DNA from: an uncultured Desulfotignum sp. | GTDB taxonomy: Bacteria > Desulfobacterota > Desulfobacteria > Desulfobacterales > Desulfobacteraceae | Length of the DNA stretch: 21,741 nt | Direction of reading: 5' to 3' | Assembly (NCBI GenBank): GCA_937951975.1 | Contig: CALGAJ010000266.1 | Location: forward strand, 1-21,741 | Shown here: piece after piece, positions 1-6,300 of the stretch | Numbering within the stretch: position 1 is the stretch's first letter | How the letters are laid out: every line of letters starts with the position of its first letter | Notes under the pieces: generated by a model | What the model saw: only the letters and a program-made list of their open reading frames with translations | What the model was told of the DNA's origin: nothing | The model's database searches: none | Program-made: the position numbers and the translations under genes

Positions 1-80
1 CTGCTCAAATTCTTTCTTTTTTTGAACCTGAATCTCCCAATCTTGGCCTAACATACACAAAGACCAAGTGGAGAGCCCCT

Positions 81-2246
81 ATGGTTAAAAGGCCGGGTCT
101 GCCCGATGAAATCTTTCCGGGAAAGCTTGTACGCCCCAAATTACAACAGACCTACCCCAGAAGCCGTCTGTTTTCCATTCTGTCTCAATCCGTGGGCAAC
201 AGTGCTCTATGGATCTGCGGACCGGCAGGTTCCGGCAAAACCACACTCATCAACAGCTTTCTGGAAACAGCTGATATCCCCTGCATCTGGTATGGTATTG
301 ACCAGACAGATACAGATATTGCCTCGTTTTTTTATTACATGGGCAAGGCCTGGAAAGAAATTTCCGCAGACACATCTTCTCGGTTACCCCTTTTGGGTCA
401 GGAATTTTTTCCAAAAATTTTTGTTTTTACAAACCGGTTTTTTCAGTTGTTTTCTCAACACCTGCCCCATCCCTTTGCGCTTGTTCTGGATGACTATCAG
501 ACAGTAGGAGAAGATTCCCGGCTTCATCAAGTTCTGTGCAATGCCATAGACATACTGCAGAGCAAAATCAGCATCATCATCTGCAGCCGGACAGAACCAC
601 CCGCTGTATTTGCCCGGTCAAGGGCCAACCGGACCCTGTGCGTGCTGAACTGGCATCATTTGCGTTTTCAAAAAAAAGAAGTCAAAGGGATCACCAACTG
701 TTTCACAGATACAAAATACCCGGACACCGTCATTTCAGATCTGCACCGGAAAACCGATGGATGGATTGCCGGTCTGATGCTGATACTGATGAGAAAACAA
801 GCCTATGACGATATGGAACCGCACCTGCTCGTTCACCAGACGCCGGACGAAATATTTGATTATCTTGGTTCCACCATTTTTGACGACCTTGAGCCTGAGA
901 TCCAGACCATTCTTGTGAAATTATCTTATCCATCCCGGATTTCCCAGAATGCTGCCCAGACGCTGGGAGGAACGAAGGCATGCCGTGTGCTTGAGATCTT
1001 GACCCAAAAAAACGGGTTTACCTTTGTCTCCATGAACAATCCCCCTGAATACCATTTTCATCCGTTGTTTCAGGAGTTTCTTCAAAAAAAGGCCCCTTTA
1101 TTTTTCTCCTTCTCCGAACAGGATGAACTTTTGGTGCAAACCGCATCCATTCTTGCAGAAGAAGGAAAATCAGAAGATGCCATCACTTTATATATCCGGG
1201 CAAACCATTTTATGAAGGCCATGGATCTGATTCTTGACAAGGCACCCATGCTCCTGTCCCAGGGCCGTGTTCAGACAATCGAGGCATGGATTGATACGTT
1301 TCCCCATGAGATTTTTATAACAAAACCATGGCTTATTTTCTGGAAAGGGGCATGCAAAATCCCAACTGCCCCTGACCAGGCAAAAATGTTTCTTCAAAAA
1401 GCACTCGACATATTTGAAGCACGATCAGATCCGGAAGGATGTTTTATGGTCTTGTCCAGCATCCTGGATGCCATCTCATTTCAGTTCAATACTTTCAGGG
1501 AATTTGACCGGTATTTTGAAAAATGCCGGATTCTGGAAGCACGTTTCGGGATGTCCGGTTCACCGGAGGTGATCCAGAAACTTACAGCCTCCATGCTTCT
1601 TGCCCAGATCCTGGGAGGTGATGATCCAGCTGACACAAAAAAATGGAGTGACCGGGCGTGGCAGGTGCTTCATGGAACAAATGATGTGAACCTCGCACTT
1701 CAGATTTTTTCTTCGCTTATTTTTTTGAGAATGATACAGGGAGATCTCTGTGCCGCTGAGCACCTTCTCAAGATCTTTGAGGGAGTGACCCATAAAACGG
1801 CAGCACCCCTGCCATATATCACTTTTCTGGATTTAAAAACCTTTCATGCATGGCTCAGTGCCGATTTTCAGAAGGGATTGACTGCTGCCCGCCAGGCCAT
1901 GAAAGTGGAAAAAGAGACCGGTGTCTGTCTTTTGTTCTTAGGACTCCGGGCCCATGGCGCCCTTTGTGCCATGGGCCTTGGCAGATACGATACTGCAAAG
2001 AAACTTTTGGAAGAAGTGACACCGAATCTAAGCCGCGAGGGACTCTGGAATCAGAGTCTGTATCATTATGCTTTTTTCTGGCTGCACCTTTTAACTGAAA
2101 ATATCACCGAGTGCAGGCATCATGCCCTGGCATTTTTTGAAAAAGCGACTCAGAGCGGAACCAGGATGATGCTGACAAGCGGCCATCTACTGATGGCAAA
2201 AATGTACTATGCCCAGGGTGAAAAAAAACTGCAGAAACACATCTGA
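81..2246 (+). CDS. MalT/SARP-type regulator, N-terminal ATPase-TPR part (0 frame)
   Basis: This 721-aa reading frame is the ATPase and sensor half of a large signal-transducing ATPase regulator (MalT/STAND-like, with a BTAD-type output). A Walker A motif, GPAGSGKTT, lies at residues 47-55 and a Walker B, FALVLDDYQ, at 132-140. Residues from about 350 onward are helical and TPR-like. The start is preceded by GGAGAG at 70-75, although the frame is open to the window edge. The N-terminal PGKLVRPKL...R..LF pattern is the usual beginning of this family. The 0 frame stops at TGA 2244-2246, just after an A8 tract. The family's DNA-binding and BTAD domains follow in the -1 frame (to 3286). Joined at the A tract, the protein would be about 1068 aa, a normal size for the family. 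As it stands this product has no DNA-binding domain. It may be a frameshifted gene, a sequencing indel or a recoded gene. The inducer is unknown. Confidence 0.75.
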   Translation: MVKRPGLPDEIFPGKLVRPKLQQTYPRSRLFSILSQSVGNSALWICGPAGSGKTTLINSFLETADIPCIWYGIDQTDTDIASFFYYMGKAWKEISADTSSRLPLLGQEFFPKIFVFTNRFFQLFSQHLPHPFALVLDDYQTVGEDSRLHQVLCNAIDILQSKISIIICSRTEPPAVFARSRANRTLCVLNWHHLRFQKKEVKGITNCFTDTKYPDTVISDLHRKTDGWIAGLMLILMRKQAYDDMEPHLLVHQTPDEIFDYLGSTIFDDLEPEIQTILVKLSYPSRISQNAAQTLGGTKACRVLEILTQKNGFTFVSMNNPPEYHFHPLFQEFLQKKAPLFFSFSEQDELLVQTASILAEEGKSEDAITLYIRANHFMKAMDLILDKAPMLLSQGRVQTIEAWIDTFPHEIFITKPWLIFWKGACKIPTAPDQAKMFLQKALDIFEARSDPEGCFMVLSSILDAISFQFNTFREFDRYFEKCRILEARFGMSGSPEVIQKLTASMLLAQILGGDDPADTKKWSDRAWQVLHGTNDVNLALQIFSSLIFLRMIQGDLCAAEHLLKIFEGVTHKTAAPLPYITFLDLKTFHAWLSADFQKGLTAARQAMKVEKETGVCLLFLGLRAHGALCAMGLGRYDTAKKLLEEVTPNLSREGLWNQSLYHYAFFWLHLLTENITECRHHALAFFEKATQSGTRMMLTSGHLLMAKMYYAQGEKKLQKHI

Positions 2247-2266
2247 AAAAGTGTTTCCGTTTCTGC
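2219..2266 (+). other. Frameshift point: A8 tract with slippery heptamer and downstream hairpin
   Basis: The 0 frame reads GAA AAA AAA CTG and ends at TGA 2244-2246. The -1 frame has a TGA at 2219-2221 and is open from 2222 to 3286, so the shift must occur within about 22 nt. A heptamer A AAA AAA (2222-2228) is correctly phased for a -1 slip. Five nt later GAAACAC (2234-2240) can pair with GTGTTTC (2251-2257) around a 10-nt loop that contains the 0-frame stop. An alternative 8-bp stem pairs GCAGAAAC (2231-2238) with GTTTCTGC (2259-2266). This layout resembles the dnaX recoding site. One added A (A9) would also restore the frame, so a homopolymer indel is the simple alternative. Confidence 0.6.
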
Positions 2267-2296
2267 AACCGCTTTGGAGCAGTCCAGGACAAATTC

Positions 2297-3286
2297 ATGG
2301 CACTTCTCACCTTGGCCGCTTTTTTACTGGACAAAAAGGCGGAAGCCATGGCCGAGAAAATTTTGAGAAAAGCCTTGTACCTGGGCATGATATGGAATTA
2401 CCGGTATGGTTTCAGCTGGATTCCCAAAGAGATGGCCCGTTTGTGTGCCCATGCCCTTAAAAACGATATCGAAGTAAAATATGTGCGTACACTCATCAGA
2501 GATCAAAACCTGATCCCTGAAACCCCTCCGTTGAACATTCCGAACTGGCCATGGCCCATAAGCATTTCAACGTTTGGCAGATTTAAAATACTTCTGGGGG
2601 AAGATATCCTGCATTTTGGTCGAAAAGCACAGCAGAAACCTCTGGCAATGATCAAATATATGCTGGCAAAAGGCGGTACCAATGTTGCGGAACATGCCCT
2701 TATAGATGCGCTGTGGCCGGACAGTGAGGGCGATGCTGCGTATAACGCATTTAAAGTCACGCTGCACCGTCTCAGGAAAATGCTTGAGAGAAAAAATGCC
2801 ATTGTTCACAAACAGGGGGTCCTTGGGTTTGATGCGTTTGTTGTCTGGACAGACACCCGTGCCTTTGCATCCTGCTGTTCCAGAATTGACAAGGACATTG
2901 AAAAACAAAATTATGTGGAAACAGCTTTGCAGTTATTAAATGAACTTCTTTTGCTGTATCGGGGTCCATTTCTTCCTGAAGAACAGGCTTCATGGGTGAT
3001 TCCGGAACGTGAAAAAATGAGATCAAAATTCTTGTGCGCCATTCTGAAAATTGCCGATATTCTGGAGCATCAGGATGAATGGCAAAAAGCCATTCACTGT
3101 TGCAGACAAGCCCTTGAAATGGATCCATTGCTGGAATCCTTATACCCAAGGCTCATGCAGACCTATGTCGGCATGGGCAGAAAAACAGAGGCCCTTGGCA
3201 TCTACCGCCAATGCAAAGCGATATTACAGGCTGAACTGGGCACCTCTCCGCCGGAAAGAATGCAGACACTGAAAAAAAGATTATAA
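2297..3286 (+). CDS. MalT/SARP-type regulator, C-terminal DNA-binding and BTAD part (-1 frame)
   Basis: This is the output half of the regulator that begins at 81. The frame is open from 2222, and residues encoded between 2228 and 2296 continue the TPR region, so this is probably not an independent gene. From about nt 2560 there is an OmpR/SARP-like winged helix. Its recognisable pattern includes ISTFGRFKI, then LIDALWPDSEGDAAYNAFK, then HRLRKML. A bacterial transcriptional activator domain (BTAD, helical repeats) follows from about nt 2850 to the end. The first ATG in this frame is 2297, with a weak AGGAC at 2285-2289, so separate initiation is possible. The likely role is sequence-specific transcription activation controlled by the ATPase half. 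The gene ends 23 bp from the convergent rarD end, and no terminator is evident between them. Confidence 0.7.
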   Translation: MALLTLAAFLLDKKAEAMAEKILRKALYLGMIWNYRYGFSWIPKEMARLCAHALKNDIEVKYVRTLIRDQNLIPETPPLNIPNWPWPISISTFGRFKILLGEDILHFGRKAQQKPLAMIKYMLAKGGTNVAEHALIDALWPDSEGDAAYNAFKVTLHRLRKMLERKNAIVHKQGVLGFDAFVVWTDTRAFASCCSRIDKDIEKQNYVETALQLLNELLLLYRGPFLPEEQASWVIPEREKMRSKFLCAILKIADILEHQDEWQKAIHCCRQALEMDPLLESLYPRLMQTYVGMGRKTEALGIYRQCKAILQAELGTSPPERMQTLKKRL

Positions 3287-3309
3287 CAGAAACAGAATAT
3301 AAAATTGAG

Positions 3310-4284
3310 CTATGATCGTTTACCACCGGCGGTGATTCGGTTCCGGCCGCCTGCGGTACGGCTGAGCCTCCGGCGGGAGGGATCCTGCGCCACACTGCCC
3401 CTGCCCGGTTCCTGAGGATGATGGTGTGCTATGAACTCCAGGGTATACAGGGCCACGCCGGCCCAGATGAAACCGAAAGTGACCAGGCTGTGAAGGGCGA
3501 ACGGTTCCTTATACACAAACACCCCCAGTGTAAAGGCAATGGACGGGGCCAGGTACTGAAGAATCCCGATGGTGGACAGTTTGAGGCGTTTGGCAGCAGC
3601 AGCGAACCACAGCAGGGGCATAGAAGTGACCACCCCGGCTCCGATCATCCACAGGGTCAGTCCGGGATCTTTGAAAAACAGGGAATCTCCTTTTCCCATC
3701 AGAAACAGGATATATGCCAGTGCCGGGACCATCAGAATCATTGTTTCCACAAACAGGCCGGGCAGCGGCGCCACCTGAATGCGTTTGCGGCAATACCCGT
3801 AAAAGGCAAAGGAAACTGCCAGGGTCAGACCGAACAAAGGCAGTTTCCCATATGCCAGCAGCGAATAGATCACGCCGGTCAGGGCAAACCCCACAGAGAT
3901 GCACTGCAACCGGGTGAACCGCTCACCCAGCAGGGCAAACCCCAGCAGGACGTTGATCATGGGATTGATATAGTATCCCAGACTGGTTTCCAGCACCCGG
4001 CCGGAGTTGACGGCCCAGATATAGACAAACCAGTTGGCTGCAATCAAAGTGCTGCTGAGGGCCAGTCCTTTGACCTGGCCCGGGGATTTGAACACCTGGG
4101 CCACTTCTTTGCCCCGTTTCTGAACACACAGGATGATAAAAACAAACGCACAGGACCAGACAATACGGTGACACAGAATCTCAAACGGCTGGGCCGCCTG
4201 CATCTGTTTCCAGTAAGCCGGCAGGAATCCCCAGGAGGCAAAGGCAGCCAGGCCGAACAATATTCCGGATAACGACGGGTTCAT
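3310..4284 (-). CDS. rarD: RarD-type EamA/DMT permease
   Basis: This 324-aa integral membrane protein of the drug/metabolite transporter superfamily has the RarD hallmark N-terminus (SGILFGLAAFASWGFLPAYW, then a HRIVWS motif near residue 40). The rest of the chain is about ten hydrophobic helices, including the conserved stretch around NSGRVLETSLGYYINPM. RarD proteins are inner-membrane permeases whose substrate is not firmly known. The start has GAGGAA about 9 nt upstream. The protein is about 25-30 residues longer than the usual ~296 aa. The extra part is a hydrophilic, Arg- and Gly-rich C-terminal tail after the last helix. It is a single gene, divergent from maf and convergent with the regulator. 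Confidence 0.92.
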   Translation of the reverse strand: MNPSLSGILFGLAAFASWGFLPAYWKQMQAAQPFEILCHRIVWSCAFVFIILCVQKRGKEVAQVFKSPGQVKGLALSSTLIAANWFVYIWAVNSGRVLETSLGYYINPMINVLLGFALLGERFTRLQCISVGFALTGVIYSLLAYGKLPLFGLTLAVSFAFYGYCRKRIQVAPLPGLFVETMILMVPALAYILFLMGKGDSLFFKDPGLTLWMIGAGVVTSMPLLWFAAAAKRLKLSTIGILQYLAPSIAFTLGVFVYKEPFALHSLVTFGFIWAGVALYTLEFIAHHHPQEPGRGSVAQDPSRRRLSRTAGGRNRITAGGKRS

Positions 4285-4314
4285 TTCAATTATTCCTCTA
4301 TGATTGACCGGCCC

Positions 4315-4342
4315 AGTTTAGCACGCTGTCTGGGATTGGCAA
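4315..4342 (-). promoter_or_regulatory. Candidate promoter for rarD
   Basis: On the minus strand TTGCCA (4342-4337) is separated by 16 bp from TAAACT (4320-4315). This would start transcription near 4308 and give a leader of about 24 nt containing the GAGGAA ribosome site. The match is by eye to the sigma-70 consensus only. Confidence 0.4.
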
Positions 4343-4375
4343 CCCAAAAATAACCATCAGCCCAGCGCCCGGGCA

Positions 4376-4404
4376 TTGTCAAAAGCAGGATTTTCTGTTA
4401 AATC
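4376..4404 (+). promoter_or_regulatory. Candidate promoter for maf-yggS-queH
   Basis: TTGTCA (4376-4381) and TAAATC (4399-4404) are separated by 17 bp. The predicted transcription start, about 4411, falls almost on the maf ATG at 4413, which has no visible Shine-Dalgarno sequence. The mRNA might therefore be leaderless or nearly so. The -10 hexamer is weak. Confidence 0.35.
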
Positions 4405-4412
4405 ATCCCTCC

Positions 4413-5018
4413 ATGAAATGGATGGATGAACACAAACTGGTGCTGGCATCCAGGTCGCCCCGCCGCAGACACCTGTTGACACAAATGGGGCTGGATCTGG
4501 AAATTCTGCCCGCGGATGTGGATGAGACTCCGGTACCCGGTCTGTCACCGGAAACAGTGGTCAAAACCCTGGCTGAAACCAAAGCGTGTCATGTGATGCA
4601 GCAGCGCAAACAGGCGTGGGTACTCGGGGCCGACACCATTGTTGTCAAAGACGGCAGGATTCTGGGAAAGCCGGAAAATTCCGGCCAGGCCGTCTCCATG
4701 CTTCAAATGCTCAGCGGTGCCATCCATTCGGTGTTCACCGGATATGCCGTGGGGCATTACACAAAGGATAAAATCATCACCTGTGCCGTTGAAACCCGGG
4801 TGGTGTTCAAGACTTTGACAAATCAGGAAATTCTCTGGTACACTGGCACGCGTGAACCCTACGACAAGGCTGGCGGATATGCAGTTCAGGGGCTGGGAGC
4901 GTTCATGATCAAAGAAATTTGCGGCTCCTGGGCCAATGTGGTGGGCCTGCCCGTATGTGAAGTGATCCAGACCCTGGTCTCTTTAGGGGTGATACAATTT
5001 CAAGGACAAGCATCATGA
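4413..5018 (+). CDS. maf: Maf-family nucleoside triphosphate pyrophosphatase
   Basis: This 201-aa protein hydrolyses a nucleoside triphosphate to the monophosphate and pyrophosphate in the cytoplasm. The family acts on dTTP/UTP or modified nucleotides, possibly as house-cleaning. SRSPRR (residues 13-18) is the phosphate-binding signature. The GADT motif carries Asp74, and EPYDKAGGYAVQG begins at Glu148, followed by GSWANVVGLP. The DKAGGYAVQG form fits the YhdE (dTTP/UTP) branch better than the YceF branch, which is an inference. The start is uncertain: ATG 4413 and ATG 4422 are in frame and neither has a good ribosome site. It is the first gene of a three-gene operon and its TGA overlaps the next ATG (ATGA at 5015-5018). 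Confidence 0.93.
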   Translation: MKWMDEHKLVLASRSPRRRHLLTQMGLDLEILPADVDETPVPGLSPETVVKTLAETKACHVMQQRKQAWVLGADTIVVKDGRILGKPENSGQAVSMLQMLSGAIHSVFTGYAVGHYTKDKIITCAVETRVVFKTLTNQEILWYTGTREPYDKAGGYAVQGLGAFMIKEICGSWANVVGLPVCEVIQTLVSLGVIQFQGQAS

Positions 5019-5707
5019 CAAGCATCCGAGACAACCTGGCGGTGATTCAGGAAAAAATACACACCGCTGCTGCCGACTGCGGCAGAAACCCGGCGGATAT
5101 CACCCTGGTGGGGGTGAGCAAAAAACATGGGGCTCAAACTATGCACCAGGCCATTGATGCCGGTCTCTCTGATTTAGGGGAAAACTATATCCAGGAAGCG
5201 GTGGACAAAATTGATGCCCTCGGCCGACAGGCCGCCAGGTGGCATTTCATCGGTCATCTTCAGTCCAACAAAGCCCGGTTTGCGGTTCAGTATTTTGATC
5301 TGATCCATACAGTGGATAAACTCAAGTTGGCCAAGGAAATTGACAAACAGGCAAAAAAAATTGACAAACGCCAGAAAATCCTGCTCCAGGTGAATATCGC
5401 AGAAGAGGAAACCAAGTCCGGGGCCGGGGCCCATGAGGTCATTGATCTGGCCGGGGAAGTAACGAAATTTGAGCATCTTGAACTGCAGGGGCTGATGTGT
5501 ATGCCTCCCTATTTTGAAGATCCCGAACATGCCCGTCCCTATTTCAGGCATCTGGCAAAAATCCGGGAACAGATGCGGGACGCCGGTATAAATAAAGATG
5601 CCATGACTCATCTGTCCATGGGCATGAGTCATGATTTTGCCGTGGCCATCCAGGAAGGGGCCACCCTGGTGCGGGTGGGCACGGCTATTTTCGGTACCCG
5701 GTCATGA
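5015..5707 (+). CDS. yggS: YggS/PLPBP-family pyridoxal phosphate homeostasis protein
   Basis: This 230-aa protein is a fold-type III alanine-racemase-like barrel without known enzyme activity. It binds pyridoxal 5'-phosphate and buffers vitamin B6 and amino-acid metabolism. The PLP lysine is Lys36 in the LVGVSKKH motif. The family signatures LGENYIQEA, WHFIGHLQSNK, LMCMPPYFEDP and LSMGMSHDF all follow in the expected order, and the C-terminus ends in VRVGTAIFG. Its length is that of the family. It overlaps maf by four bases and queH by four bases, so translation of the three is probably coupled. Confidence 0.95.
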   Translation: MTSIRDNLAVIQEKIHTAAADCGRNPADITLVGVSKKHGAQTMHQAIDAGLSDLGENYIQEAVDKIDALGRQAARWHFIGHLQSNKARFAVQYFDLIHTVDKLKLAKEIDKQAKKIDKRQKILLQVNIAEEETKSGAGAHEVIDLAGEVTKFEHLELQGLMCMPPYFEDPEHARPYFRHLAKIREQMRDAGINKDAMTHLSMGMSHDFAVAIQEGATLVRVGTAIFGTRS

Positions 5708-6300
5708 AGCTGCTGCTGCATACCTGCTGCGGACCCTGCACCATTTATCCGTTGCAGGTACTCAGAGAAATGGACATTCAGGTCATGGGATTTTTTTATC
5801 GTCACAATATCCATCCGTATACCGAATGTCTTAAACGGGAAGATACCCTGCGTCAATATGCAGATGATCAGGGGATTAAAATGATCTGGCAGCCGGATTA
5901 TCAGCTGGAAAATTTTTTGCAGTCCGTGGTTTTCCGGGAAAAGGACCGGTGCCGGTACTGTTACCATGCGCGGTTGTATGCCGCAGCCAAAGTGGCCCGA
6001 AAAGGAAAATTTGATGCGTTTTCCTCCACCCTGCTTTACAGCCGGTTCCAGAATCATTCCCTGATAAAGGAGATCGGTGCGGCCGTGGCAAAAGAGACGG
6101 GCGTGACATTTTTTTATTACGATTTCAGGCAGGGATGGAAACAGGGCATTGAAGCATCAAAAGCGCTGGGCATGTACCGCCAGTCCTATTGCGGCTGCAT
6201 CTACAGTGAAAAAGACCGGTATTTCAAGCCGTTAAAAGACGGTTCCTCCAAAGCGGCGGTAAAGCAGGATTCCAAGGATATCAGGAGACGGGTTTCCTGA
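5704..6300 (+). CDS. queH: Epoxyqueuosine reductase QueH
   Basis: This 198-aa protein catalyses the last step of queuosine formation, reducing epoxyqueuosine to queuosine in the tRNA anticodon. It is the non-cobalamin enzyme (DUF208) that replaces QueG. The cysteines of the metal sites are visible: CCGPC (Cys8, Cys9, Cys12), CRYC (Cys83, Cys86) and YCGC (Cys163, Cys165) followed by IYSE. The family binds an iron-sulfur cluster plus a further metal. The start overlaps the yggS stop (ATGA). The last 20 bases overlap the 3' end of the convergent PilB-like gene. The tail after about residue 175 is basic and probably not catalytic. No other queuosine gene is in the window. Confidence 0.94.
   Translation: MKLLLHTCCGPCTIYPLQVLREMDIQVMGFFYRHNIHPYTECLKREDTLRQYADDQGIKMIWQPDYQLENFLQSVVFREKDRCRYCYHARLYAAAKVARKGKFDAFSSTLLYSRFQNHSLIKEIGAAVAKETGVTFFYYDFRQGWKQGIEASKALGMYRQSYCGCIYSEKDRYFKPLKDGSSKAAVKQDSKDIRRRVS

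Noticed and set aside
1..80. Possible end of an upstream gene in the first 80 bases
   Set aside because: The open frames here are too short to recognise. The one in frame with the regulator could be an N-terminal extension, but GGAGAG at 70-75 supports ATG 81.
3321..3385. GC-rich inverted repeats as a terminator between the regulator and rarD
   Set aside because: The stems are short (about 5 bp), lie inside the rarD reading frame and are not followed by a T tract on either strand.
3418..4272. 284-codon open frame on the plus strand opposite rarD
   Set aside because: It is a Gln/Gly/His/Pro-rich antisense shadow of a clear membrane protein gene, with no family resemblance.
4376..4382. TTGACA on the minus strand (complement of 4382-4377 region) as the rarD -35
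   Set aside because: No acceptable -10 lies 16-18 bp downstream; TATTTT is about 24 bp away. The TTGCCA/TAAACT pair fits better.
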